DNA of 17,199 nt, taken from the NCBI GenBank assembly GCA_024680835.1, contig JAILBP010000004.1, positions 1-17,199 of the forward strand, written 5' to 3'. The notes beneath the pieces are model-generated. The model was given only the letters and a program-made list of their open reading frames with translations. It had not been told where the DNA came from and made no database searches. A program made the translations under genes and the position numbers. This stretch comes from RGIG6904 sp024680835. Lineage in GTDB: Bacteria > Bacillota > Clostridia > Lachnospirales > Lachnospiraceae. Below, piece by piece: positions 1 through 9,300 of this stretch (its first letter is position 1; every line of letters begins with the position of its first letter).

Positions 1-2021
1 TCTTCGGTGTCTTCGGTGTCTTCTGCTTCTACCGTTTCATCCGTGTCAGCTGCTTCCTCAGACTCCCCTGCATCTTCAGTATCTTCTGCTTCCTCTGTTT
101 CTTCTATTACTTCTGTATCTTCTGCGTCGTCAGCATCGGCCTTATCCTCTTCGGCTTCGGCAGCTTCGGTCTTGTCCTTATTTGCTTTGACATTTTTATC
201 TACATCCGATGTGTATTGTGTGCGGTTGGCCGTCACAATGTCCTTAAACATCTCATCAGCGTCCATGTAACCCTTTGTGTAATACCATGATCCCTCAAAA
301 TAATTTGATCCCACTATGTCACCATAACCGGACACAAGATACTCACCATTGGGGAAATTGACGATGCCATCATATTCCACCGGATAGTAAACCGTCGTCT
401 TTTCAAAACTCTTTTCCTTGTGAGAAACAGTAGCTGAAAAAATAATGTAGTATTTGTTATTTATGGCGTAATCCGTTCCCGGCTCTTTGGCGAGCAGTAG
501 ATACTCTTTGTCCACTGCAAGGTTCTTTACAGACACGTCCTCATTGTAAGAGCTCTCAATGTAATTCTCGATCTTCTCTTTGGCCTTGTCACTCAGTACA
601 GTCCTGCAGGAATCGTATATATCGTCCAGACCTTCTATGGGGGACTGCTCCGTGTACTGCTCAAATCCGTCTCCCACGGTGGCAACATATGAGTCTCTCT
701 TCGACTCTACCAGCTCTTCATAACACTTCAAAGGATTTGTGTAACCGTCGGTACTGTTCCATGTTCCGCCCAGGCTTCCCCATCCTACTATGTCATCTGT
801 CTTCTCACCTGTCACGCTGCCATCTGTAGCTTTTAACAGATTCTTAAACTGTACCGGATAGTATACCTTAGTCTTTTCAAAGCTTCCCTTTGTGCTGGAA
901 ACAAAACCTGTGTAGATCAGATACAGATCATTATATTCGTAATAATAGTCATCAGTATCCTTCACCGTCTCAAAAATATAACCCGAATACTCAAGATCGC
1001 CCAGTTTGGAATCATCGTAATTTTTAGCTGCATATGCCGAAATGATATCCTCACATTCGACCTTTGAATCTGTCAGGAAATCCTCACTGATGTCCGCATA
1101 GTCGGTCACATAAGACTCAAGTCCGTCAACCGTGTACGTTTTCTCGGTCTCAGTAAGGATGACTCCGTAGCTCTCAGCCATCACTGCACCGATGTCATCA
1201 GAATAATAGCATGCCAGCTTAACCTTGACTGTATCCCCATTGGACAACCCGGTGTTCTTGTCGGTGCTCACATAGAGGGATTTCACGGAATCCTCCTCCG
1301 AATCCACTTCAACACTGCAACTACCATTCGGAGCAATACCATCAAATGTGACTACTATATCATCAAAAGGATTGACTTCCCTTAACGGCGTAAGTCCGCT
1401 GACGCTGTATGTGATGTCCGAATATTTAAGCTTGCATTTCTTAAAGAGCTTTTTCAGAAGCTCCTCATCTATGGTCCACTTAAATTCTACGGTATCTCCG
1501 TTGGACAGTCCCGTACCCGTATCCATGAATCCGTTGGCATAATCCGCCAGCATCTGCTCGGGAGTGTCATATTCATTAGCTATGCTCCTGTTGCCGCCGG
1601 TGTATTTTATCTTGCCTGCGTAATCTGCGATAAAAGCTTCCTCGTCAAAGAGAAATCCCGTGTCGGCAGCGCCGTATCCGTCATAGCCCTCAAATACCGG
1701 ATCCTTCACATATTTATTGAGATCCACAACTGTCTTTCTGTTGATAACAGCTATTATGATGATCAGGAAAAGAAGTGCTCCCGCGCAGGCTGCTATCACG
1801 ATCTTCGGATCAACGTTTACGGCAGGCTTTGCCGGACCGTCCTGAGGTATCCCCATAGGTCCCTGTACAGGTGTTCCTGTTACCGGTGCTCCCGCTGCCG
1901 GATTTCCTGCTGCCGGTGCTCCTGCTGCGGGCGTTTCCGCCACCGCTTTGATCTTCGTTCCGCAGTTAGGGCAAAACGCTGCTCTGTCATCAATTTTAGT
2001 TCCACATTCCGGGCAAAACAT
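1..2021 (-). CDS. Zinc-ribbon, single-pass membrane protein with duplicated C-terminal domain and acidic tail (3' end outside window)
   Basis: The frame is open from an ATG at 2019-2021 to the left edge (673 full codons, no stop seen). A strong Shine-Dalgarno (AAGGAGGA, 2027-2034) decides the start, 16 bases after dapL. Residues 3-20 form a CPxC...CPxC zinc ribbon. Residues about 31-54 are a Pro/Ala/Gly linker of five-residue units (PAAGA, PAAGN, PAAGA, PVTGT). One transmembrane helix follows at about 74-93, then a large, probably extracellular region. That region has two copies of a TGLSNGDTV unit (DNA near 1510 and 1245) and two copies of a longer domain containing SFEKTxVYYPV and DIVG...GYxxxxxx (DNA near 690-905 and 210-415). 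The last 65 or so visible residues are Lys-, then Glu/Asp/Ala/Thr-rich without aromatics. The layout resembles the zinc-ribbon membrane proteins common in Firmicutes. The molecular role is unknown; a cell-envelope function is inferred. Confidence 0.85.
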   Translation of the reverse strand, partial: MFCPECGTKIDDRAAFCPNCGTKIKAVAETPAAGAPAAGNPAAGAPVTGTPVQGPMGIPQDGPAKPAVNVDPKIVIAACAGALLFLIIIIAVINRKTVVDLNKYVKDPVFEGYDGYGAADTGFLFDEEAFIADYAGKIKYTGGNRSIANEYDTPEQMLADYANGFMDTGTGLSNGDTVEFKWTIDEELLKKLFKKCKLKYSDITYSVSGLTPLREVNPFDDIVVTFDGIAPNGSCSVEVDSEEDSVKSLYVSTDKNTGLSNGDTVKVKLACYYSDDIGAVMAESYGVILTETEKTYTVDGLESYVTDYADISEDFLTDSKVECEDIISAYAAKNYDDSKLGDLEYSGYIFETVKDTDDYYYEYNDLYLIYTGFVSSTKGSFEKTKVYYPVQFKNLLKATDGSVTGEKTDDIVGWGSLGGTWNSTDGYTNPLKCYEELVESKRDSYVATVGDGFEQYTEQSPIEGLDDIYDSCRTVLSDKAKEKIENYIESSYNEDVSVKNLAVDKEYLLLAKEPGTDYAINNKYYIIFSATVSHKEKSFEKTTVYYPVEYDGIVNFPNGEYLVSGYGDIVGSNYFEGSWYYTKGYMDADEMFKDIVTANRTQYTSDVDKNVKANKDKTEAAEAEEDKADADDAEDTEVIEETEEAEDTEDAGESEEAADTDETVEAEDTEDTE

Positions 2022-2037
2022 AATCTTCCTCCTTAAA

Positions 2038-3252
2038 TTAAAGCTTTGAAATGCGTTCTATTGCTTCAAGGGTATTTTCGTATCTGCCGAAGGCTGTCAG
2101 TCTGAAGTAGCCCTCACCGCTGGGTCCGAAGCCCGAACCGGGTGTGCCCACAACGTTAGCCTTTTCCAACAGATGATCGAAAAACTCCCATGAATTCATA
2201 TTATCAGGTGTCTTAAGCCAGATATAAGGCGCATTGACACCGCCGAACACGGTATAACCCGCTTTTTCAAGTCCCGACTTTATAACGGAAGCATTGTTCA
2301 TGTAGTAAGCGACCTGCTCCTTGAGCTCCGCCTTACCCTGCTCGGAATAAACAGCCTCGCCTGCGCGCTGCACAATGTAGGGAGCTCCGTTGAATTTAGT
2401 GCCATGGCGTCTCGCCCACATAGCATGCAGGGAAACCTCACCGCATTTAAGGTCCTTTGGCACTACGGTAAATCCGAGACGAACGCCTGTAAATCCCGCG
2501 TTTTTGGAGAAACTCCTGATCTCTATGGCACAGGTCCTCGCTCCCTCACACTGATATATGCTGTGAGGCACGTCATCCTCCGAAATATATGCCTCGTAAG
2601 CCGCATCATATATGATGACAGCCCCCACTCTGTTGGCGTAGTCAACCCATCCCTGAAGTTCGCTTACTGTGAGAGTGGTACCCGTTGGGTTGTTGGGACA
2701 GCATATGTATATGAGGTCCGGCGTCTCCTTCGGAAAATCCGGAACAAAATTATTCTCCGCAGTAGTGGGCATGTATATCACATTGCTCCACATTCCCGTA
2801 GCAGCATCATATATGCCTGTCCTGCCCGCCATGACATTTGAATCCACATAAACGGGATATACAGGATCGCACACGGCGATCTTACATCCCTCATCGAAAA
2901 GCTCCTGTATATTACCGGAATCGCTCTTTGCACCGTCAGACACAAAGATCTCGTCCGGCGAAATATCACATCCTCTTGCTTTGTAATCATTCTCACAGAT
3001 TGCATTGCGCAGGAAATCATATCCCAGATCCGGGGCATATCCCCTGAAAGTATCTGCATTACCCATCTCATCCACCGCAGCATGCATCGCTTTGATGATG
3101 GAAGGAGCGATGGGTTGAGTCACATCACCGATTCCGAGACGGATGATCTTCCTGTCAGGATTTGCCTCCTGATAAGCTGCTACCTTTTTTGCTATCGTGG
3201 AGAAAAGATAACTCCCCGGCAGCTTCCCATAATTTTCATTGATTTTGAACAT
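2038..3252 (-). CDS. dapL: LL-diaminopimelate aminotransferase
   Basis: This PLP enzyme converts tetrahydrodipicolinate directly to LL-2,6-diaminopimelate with glutamate as amino donor, bypassing the acylated DapD/DapC/DapE route to lysine and peptidoglycan. At 404 residues it has the normal family length. The N-terminus (INENYGKLPGSYLF), CPNNPTG at about 185-191, YDAAY at 215-219 and SFSKNAGFTGVRLGF with the PLP lysine K250 are diagnostic of DapL. FRLTAFGRYENT near the end carries the substrate-carboxylate arginine region. The ATG at 3250-3252 follows an AGAGGAG site at about 7 bases. dapF lies 68 bases upstream and makes the next enzyme of the pathway; the zinc-ribbon gene starts 16 bases downstream. 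Nothing in the protein looks broken. Confidence 0.96.
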   Translation of the reverse strand: MFKINENYGKLPGSYLFSTIAKKVAAYQEANPDRKIIRLGIGDVTQPIAPSIIKAMHAAVDEMGNADTFRGYAPDLGYDFLRNAICENDYKARGCDISPDEIFVSDGAKSDSGNIQELFDEGCKIAVCDPVYPVYVDSNVMAGRTGIYDAATGMWSNVIYMPTTAENNFVPDFPKETPDLIYICCPNNPTGTTLTVSELQGWVDYANRVGAVIIYDAAYEAYISEDDVPHSIYQCEGARTCAIEIRSFSKNAGFTGVRLGFTVVPKDLKCGEVSLHAMWARRHGTKFNGAPYIVQRAGEAVYSEQGKAELKEQVAYYMNNASVIKSGLEKAGYTVFGGVNAPYIWLKTPDNMNSWEFFDHLLEKANVVGTPGSGFGPSGEGYFRLTAFGRYENTLEAIERISKL

Positions 3253-3289
3253 CTTAAACTCCTCTGTTTAATTAAATTTATCTTTAATA

Positions 3290-3307
3290 TTCCGGTGTCG
3301 TCCGGAA
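3290..3307 (-). other. Small hairpin between dapF and dapL
   Basis: A perfect 6-bp inverted repeat (TTCCGG/CCGGAA) with a 6-base loop lies 13 bases after the dapF stop codon. On the transcribed strand it is followed by AT-rich sequence but not by a clean U run, so it is a poor terminator. It may be an intercistronic RNA structure that tunes dapL expression relative to dapF. Confidence 0.35.
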
Positions 3308-3320
3308 AAATAAAGGTATT

Positions 3321-4232
3321 TCAAAGATTTACTTCTCCGGTGAAAACCTCTGTGGCGGTTCCTGTCATGTAGACAGGCTTTCCGTAGTTTTCCCAATTGA
3401 TCTCCAGATCTCCTCCCAGGAGTCTTACGTTCACTGTGGAATCCGTTAATCCGTTCAATACGGAAGCCACTACCACCGCACATGCTCCGGTGCCGCAGGC
3501 AAGGGTTTCACCGCTTCCTCTCTCCCAAACTCGCATCATCACATGTTTTCTATCCAGCACATTTACAAATTCGGTGTTTATCCTCTGCGGAAATTTTTCG
3601 TGATTTTCCCATGCAGGTCCGATCTTTTCAAGATCAAGCTCCATAACATCCTTTTCACAGAACACTATGCAATGCGGATTACCCATAGAAACGCAAGTCA
3701 CCTTATAGGCCTGCCCCAAAACGGTTATATCTCCGCCTATAACAGGATAAATATCAGCCTGTTTTAACATTTTGCAAACCTCGTCTCCATCCACAAGCTT
3801 GTCAAAAGAAGCCATATCCGGAGATACCGGGATATCAACAGCATTTATCACAGGCTCTCCCATGTCGACCCTGACCGACAGCACCCTGCCATCCGCGGGG
3901 TCCGTAAAAAGTTTTAAATGCTTTATGCCTGCCAGCGTTTCGACCGACACCTCCGTTTTATCTGTCAAACCGTGCTCATATACATACCTTCCGACACATC
4001 TTATGCCATTACCGCACATCTCACCTCTGGATCCGTCGGCATTGTACATTATCATCTCAAAATCCGCCTTATCCGAAGGTCCTATGAGGATCAATCCGTC
4101 GGATCCTATTCCAAAATGCCTGTCGCTTAACCTGACAGCCAGATCAGGAGCGTCAAAAAGACTTATCTTCTCCTCGAAAAGATTTACGTAAATATAGTCG
4201 TTACCTGCACCATGCATCTTAGTGAATCTCAT
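3321..4232 (-). CDS. dapF: Diaminopimelate epimerase
   Basis: A PLP-independent racemase that interconverts LL- and meso-diaminopimelate, supplying the cross-linking residue of peptidoglycan and the precursor of lysine. The two catalytic cysteines are in place: C73 in EMCGNGIRCVGRY and C246 in GETLACGTGACA. The N-terminal FTKMHGAGNDY and GSDG motifs are also present. At 303 residues it is about 30 longer than the E. coli enzyme; the extra length seems to lie around residues 132-168, before the TVLGQAYKVTCVSMGNPH segment. The ATG at 4230-4232 has a GGGAG site about 8 bases upstream. It sits between hisA (43-base gap) and dapL (68-base gap) on one strand, consistent with co-transcription of the DAP genes. 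Confidence 0.96.
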   Translation of the reverse strand: MRFTKMHGAGNDYIYVNLFEEKISLFDAPDLAVRLSDRHFGIGSDGLILIGPSDKADFEMIMYNADGSRGEMCGNGIRCVGRYVYEHGLTDKTEVSVETLAGIKHLKLFTDPADGRVLSVRVDMGEPVINAVDIPVSPDMASFDKLVDGDEVCKMLKQADIYPVIGGDITVLGQAYKVTCVSMGNPHCIVFCEKDVMELDLEKIGPAWENHEKFPQRINTEFVNVLDRKHVMMRVWERGSGETLACGTGACAVVVASVLNGLTDSTVNVRLLGGDLEINWENYGKPVYMTGTATEVFTGEVNL

Positions 4233-4275
4233 ATCGGGTCTCCCTTCTGTCTCTCAACAAACATATGCATTACTG

Positions 4276-5064
4276 TTACATCATACTCAATATCCGATCT
4301 AATGCAAGGCTTCCTCCGAAAATATCCAGTGAACTTCCCACTGTGACATTTACGCGATCCATGCCCAGAGTCTTCAGCTCAGTGATATCATCGTAGGAAC
4401 CAACTCCTCCCGCGTAAGTCACCGGGATACCGGAGAATTTTCCCAAAAGGGATGCCACATCTTTCTCTATGCCACGGGATTTTCCCTCTACATCGGCGGC
4501 ATGCACCAGAAATTCATCAGCATACCCTGCAAGCTCCTGCAGTGTGTCTGTATTGAGCAAAACATCGGTGAAATTCTGCCAGCGGTCCGTCACTATGTAA
4601 TAGCCCTCCGGGCGCGTCTCTCCTGCTTTCCTGAATTTGCAGCTCAGATCCAGCACCAGATGTTCCCTGCCCACCTCAGACACCAGCTTTTCAAGCCTGT
4701 CCATATGTATCATACCGTCCACGAAAACATAGGAGGTTACAATGACGTGACTTGCGCCTGCCTCCAGATACTCTGCGGCATTCTCCGCATTCACTCCGCC
4801 CCCAACCTGGAAAAACCCCGGGCAGGCAGATAACGCTGCGAAAGCCTGTGATCTGGATGCCTCGTAATACGGGCTCTTGCTGTTATTCAATATGATGATA
4901 TGTCCACCCTTTAACCCCAGACCTTCATACAGCTTTGCGTAATAAACGCTGTCACGGTCCGACACAAAATTCTCACCTGCTGTATCGCCCTCGTCCGAAA
5001 GACTTGCGCCTACTATCTGTTTTACAGAACCGTTATGAATATCTATACACGGTCGAAACTCCAT
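4276..5064 (-). CDS. hisA: Eukaryotic-type HisA (ProFAR isomerase, HIS6-like)
   Basis: A predicted TIM-barrel isomerase for the fourth step of histidine biosynthesis, the Amadori rearrangement of ProFAR to PRFAR. The N-terminus FRPCIDIHNGSVKQIVG is the signature of the yeast HIS6/plant HISN3 subfamily, not the usual bacterial VxIDLKxGxxVRL form. Candidate catalytic aspartates are D8 (CIDIH) and D139 (LVLDLS). The two phosphate-binding glycine loops are VGGGV (87-91) and AGGV (218-221). Its 262 residues match the eukaryotic form, longer than the roughly 240 of bacterial HisA. The start has AGAGGAG 6 bases upstream. No other his gene is in the window; it sits between a BMP protein gene and dapF. 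Solitary placement and subfamily suggest horizontal acquisition within or into this lineage. Confidence 0.88.
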   Translation of the reverse strand: MEFRPCIDIHNGSVKQIVGASLSDEGDTAGENFVSDRDSVYYAKLYEGLGLKGGHIIILNNSKSPYYEASRSQAFAALSACPGFFQVGGGVNAENAAEYLEAGASHVIVTSYVFVDGMIHMDRLEKLVSEVGREHLVLDLSCKFRKAGETRPEGYYIVTDRWQNFTDVLLNTDTLQELAGYADEFLVHAADVEGKSRGIEKDVASLLGKFSGIPVTYAGGVGSYDDITELKTLGMDRVNVTVGSSLDIFGGSLALDRILSMM

Positions 5065-5089
5065 GTCATTCTCCTCTTGCGTATTTCCG

Positions 5090-5104
5090 GTTACTATTCA
5101 CAGT
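5090..5104. repeat. Half copy of the dispersed inverted-repeat word found at 14351-14401
   Basis: This 15-base word in the 63-base gap between the BMP gene and hisA matches the reverse complement of the right arm at 14389-14403 at 14 of 15 positions. It shares 13 consecutive bases (TACTATTCACAGT) with the left arm at 14351-14363. No second arm is visible here. Only these two sites were noticed, so the size of the repeat family cannot be judged. Confidence 0.5.
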
Positions 5105-5127
5105 TATCTCAATGTGTATTCCGGCTG

Positions 5128-6324
5128 TCACTCCTCCACTATGATACAGTCGTCCAGAACATAGTGAAATGTCGGTGCGGATGAGTTACTGTTTTCCGTA
5201 TAGCCTCCCTTGAGATCAATGGTATCCGTGGGATCAAAAGGATCGGTACCCGTATAATCTCCTTTGAAAACATTTATACTGCCGTCCTTGAACCCGTCTA
5301 TGATCTCTGCCACACGGGCTGACGTGCCCGGTGCCGCTATATTCTCATTGATGGATGTAAGCTGAACCCAGTCCCGCTCAAATCCCGCTCCTACATCATT
5401 CCCGTATCTGTTCCCCTTTACGCATTCCTCAATACTCCTGCCCTCAATGACAGCGCCAACAGCAGACACCATGTAGGGCTCCCAGTTGATACGGGAGCTC
5501 ACCAGGGATGTGGTGGGAGCCACGTCCAGCATGGATATATTGTAGCCCACATGATATACCAGTGTGCTCACATCCCTCTCCTCGCAGGCAACCGCAGGTC
5601 CTGCGGTGTCGGAATGCTGGGATATCAGGATGCAGCCCTCGTCTATGAGCTCATCCGCGTATTTTTTCTCAAGGACATAATCGCTCCATGAGCTGGTATA
5701 TTTTACATACATCACCGCATCTTCAACCTCTGAGCGAACTCCCATGAAAAAAGCGGTGTATCCGCTGATAACCTCTGCGTAGGGGAATGCAGCCACATAT
5801 CCGACCTTTACATCCTTCCCGGATATGACGCCTTTATTTATCAGCTCTTTTATTTTCATGCCTGCCACTACTCCCGCAGCGTATCTTCCCTCATAGATCT
5901 CTCCCATAAAGGTGTGATAATTGTCCAGGAAAGGTTCCTCACCCGCATTGGTAGCTGTAGCCATGCAAAATTCGATATCGGGATGAGCCATGGCTATCTT
6001 CTTCATGGAGGATGCATAGCCAAAGCTGGTACCGAATATGATATCACATCCGCTGTCCACCAGTTCGGATATGACTGCTTCCTCTTTGCCCTCGGCAATA
6101 TTGTATTTGGGCAGTATCTCCACCTTGTCGCCGTAAGTATTCTCTATTGAATTGACAGCCTTCACAAAATTATGTGTATAGGCATCGCTTACATCGCCGA
6201 CATATACCACACCTATCTTAACGGTCCTGCCGGTATCCGTATCCCTCACCTCTGCCGCGATAAAGTAGAACATGACGACCGCCAGAACAGCAGTGAGGAA
6301 TGTCACGATATATGCTTTTTTCAT
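5128..6324 (-). CDS. BMP-family (PnrA/Med-like) solute-binding protein, membrane anchored
   Basis: It belongs to the basic membrane protein family of type I periplasmic-binding folds, many members of which bind purine nucleosides for ABC importers. The mature part begins with VKIGVVYVGDVSDAYTHNFVKAV, followed by CDIIFGTSFGYASSMKKIA and a GYVAAFPYAEVISGYTAFFMGV segment, all typical. The N-terminus (MKKAYIV, then about 18 hydrophobic residues) lacks a lipobox cysteine, so it is an uncleaved anchor or a Sec signal, unlike the usual lipoprotein form. Length is 398 residues. No ABC ATPase or permease gene is adjacent. It lies 35 bases after the HD-GYP sensor gene and is probably co-transcribed with it. 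The start is preceded by AGAGG at about 9 bases. A role as ligand-binding partner of that sensor is inferred; the ligand cannot be read from sequence. Confidence 0.88.
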   Translation of the reverse strand: MKKAYIVTFLTAVLAVVMFYFIAAEVRDTDTGRTVKIGVVYVGDVSDAYTHNFVKAVNSIENTYGDKVEILPKYNIAEGKEEAVISELVDSGCDIIFGTSFGYASSMKKIAMAHPDIEFCMATATNAGEEPFLDNYHTFMGEIYEGRYAAGVVAGMKIKELINKGVISGKDVKVGYVAAFPYAEVISGYTAFFMGVRSEVEDAVMYVKYTSSWSDYVLEKKYADELIDEGCILISQHSDTAGPAVACEERDVSTLVYHVGYNISMLDVAPTTSLVSSRINWEPYMVSAVGAVIEGRSIEECVKGNRYGNDVGAGFERDWVQLTSINENIAAPGTSARVAEIIDGFKDGSINVFKGDYTGTDPFDPTDTIDLKGGYTENSNSSAPTFHYVLDDCIIVEE

Positions 6325-6339
6325 ATGAGCGTCCTCTCA

Positions 6340-6356
6340 GCCGGATATTATCCGGC
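6340..6356. repeat. 17-base palindrome between the sensor and BMP genes
   Basis: GCCGGATA and TATCCGGC are perfect inverted arms around one central base. The element lies 3 bases after the sensor stop codon and just upstream of the BMP ribosome binding site. As RNA it would fold as a short GC stem with a 5-7 base loop. There is no U run after it. It could be a processing or stability element, or a DNA operator. Confidence 0.5.
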
Positions 6357-6359
6357 ATT

Positions 6360-9300
6360 TTAATCCTCAGCCTTAACTGCCTTCGAACTTTCATAGATCT
6401 TCTTGACATCGATGGTTCCGTCATCTATCAATTCCAACATAACATCCACCAGCTTTGGATCAAACTGTGTTCCCCTGCAGCGTTTAAGCTCGGCGAGCAC
6501 AACATCCAGATCCAGTTTTTTTCTGTAAATACGGTTTGCCGTCATGGCATCAAAGGCATCTGCTATACATATTATGCGTCCGTTTAAGGGGATCGCCTCA
6601 CCCTTCAACCCTGATACATAGCCTGTTCCGTCATATCTCTCATGGTGATACAGCACGCCGTCTGCAACATTGTCCACCAGCGTAAAATCCTTTAATATCT
6701 CAACGCCCCTGGTGACATGGGATTTCATGATCGTATATTCCTCTTCGGTGAGCTTTCCGGGTTTTTTGAGCACCGAATCCGGTATGCCGATCTTTCCGAT
6801 ATCATGTAAAAGCGCCATCTTGCGTAAGTTCTCGCACTCCTGATAGCTGTAACCGAGTTTTTGGGCGATCAGGACGGAATACTCGGAAACCCTGGTGGAA
6901 TGCTGGCTTGTATTCTCATCCTTGGCATCCACAGTCCGGGCTATGGCCATGATGGTCTCATTGCCCATACGCACCTGATCTTTTACCCTGTCGATCTCGG
7001 CTCTCTGGTAATCCAGTGTTCTCTGGATGAACATACGGGTAACAAACCATGAAAGCCACATCAAAAATATGGCCATACCGGATACAAAATATATCCTGAA
7101 CCACCAGTAATCCTGGATGTTCATCTCCTTGCTGACCGTATATACTCTCTCTTCTATGACCCTCTGTTTTTTGACATCCAGAACAGCCAGATGAAACTTG
7201 TATTCTCCGGGTTCAATATTAGTGTAGGATATGGTCCCCAGATCCCTGGCCGACATGACGGTGGGGGCATTATCGTATCCTTCAAGGTAAACACTGACAT
7301 AAGGATCGCTGATGGTGAAATTGATGATCTCAGGTGAGAAATCTATTCTCTCCGTACCTCTGGGAATAAAAATATCCTCTCCGTCCTCTATCTTAAGGTC
7401 AACTCCGTCCAGCTTGACCGCACCCATCATCATACGATAGGATCTGTTTTCCATCATGTAATTACGTGTGTCCAGCATGCACACACCACTGTCCAGGCTG
7501 AAATACAGCATTCCGTGAGAATCCATGTAGTTCCATGAGTTTGCGGTAATGGTGCCCGGAAGTCCCATACGGTAATCCAAAAGGATGTAATCCAGTTCTC
7601 CTCCGGCCAAAAGAGCATCTCGGTTCACAACATATATGCCGCCGCCTGTCAGCACGAAAATATTGTCATCCGGACCCACCATAAGATCCAGATTGTTGTA
7701 GTACGGAAAGTTGGACAGGTTTCTGATACCCAGTCTGTAATCCATGTAGGCTATGCCATTACTCATCAGAATGTAGTATCCGTTCTCATCCTCCACGGTA
7801 CGCAGTACAATATCCGAAGAAAGACCGTCAGCGCGCCTCAGGGTCTTCTCTATCTTCCCTTCGCGTATGACGGCGATTCCGCCACCGTCCGTTCCCGCTA
7901 TAACGCTGCCGTCCTTTGTCTGCATTAGGGTCAGCACTCTTAAGTTTATCAAGCCCTCGTCATATCCGATATTCGATACCACCCTGCCGTCTCTGATGAC
8001 CGTGATACCGCTCTCCCCTCCTGCCATTATCGAGCCGTCCTCCAGCTCAATGCAGGTTCTGAATTTATTGCCCGGGCATCCGTTCTCGGTATTGAAGATC
8101 TCTGTATCTCCGTTGGCAGAAACTCTCCACAGCCCCACTCCCGATGTGCAGATCCAAAGATGGTCATCACCGGACACCCTGATGCATCTTATCCTCACCC
8201 CGTCCAGAGCCTCCATCAGGCTGTTGTGTGTATAAGCTTTGTTGTCATCTATTATCACAAGACCGTTGTCTGTGCCGGCGTAGAGCCTGTCCTGCCACAT
8301 TGCAACGGTATTCACCACCTGTGCTTCATGCCCGGTCCTCTCGAAAACATCGGTAAAACATGAGGCACTCATATACATTACACCGAGTCTCGATGACGAA
8401 AACCACATGTTGCCCTGATAATCCACGGTCATGTTATCCACAGAGTCGTTGAAATCACCTGTATCAACCTTTCTGAATATGTTCAGGGACGAAATAAACC
8501 CCACTCCGTCATCGGTGCACACATACATCCCGCCGTCTTCGGCGGAATTGATGGAATTGATATTATTGAGTCCGTAACACTCTGTCTTGGTGACCGGAAT
8601 AAGCTTATCATTCTCCGTCTTATAGACATATACACTGCTGCCGGATGTTCCCGCATACACAAGTCCTTCCGGATCGAATGCGCAGCTGGTGAATATCCCC
8701 ATTTCCTCATCAGGTGCGATCTCGTCCATGACCTGATCTCCCCTGATAAGGAAAAGACTGCCCTCGTTATTGACCGCCACGATATTCTCATTGTCATCTC
8801 CATCCATGGATCTCACGTAATTGACATCTATAACGGATGTAACTCTGAGTCCTCCGGACAGCGAGATCACAGCCATAGCTCCGCTGGTACCGATATAGAA
8901 ATCTCCGTTTGAGGCCTCCGTAATGGAGCGAACGGAATTTGCAGGCAGGCCGTCCTCTTCATCCACCACGTTCATAGGCTCTCCGCCAACCAGGATCGTA
9001 AGCCCCGAGTCATTGGTGCCGACCCACATCCTGCCTTTAACATCAACATACAGCGTATTCACGTTATGTATTGACTTTATATCGTCCATAAGCCTGAACT
9101 CGCTGCCGGTAAAACGGTACAGACCCTCATATGTGCCGATCCAGATAACTCCGTCGCCGGTGGAAGCCACGGATGTGGCAGTTCCACCCATGATACCCTC
9201 ATCGGTATCAAAAACCCTGCGCACGTAATTGGCATACATATCCGAAGCGTAGACATCCGCACCTCTCGATGCGTCCACCACTACAGACAGAATGCTGCCC

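Noticed and set aside
7..270. Serine/alanine-rich 87-residue plus-strand frame
   Set aside because: It is the reverse complement of the acidic Glu/Asp/Ala tail of the minus-strand zinc-ribbon protein; low-complexity DNA keeps it open. No ribosome binding site can be placed because it starts at the edge.
2404..2841. 145-residue plus-strand frame opposite dapL
   Set aside because: Shadow frame of a fully conserved enzyme gene.
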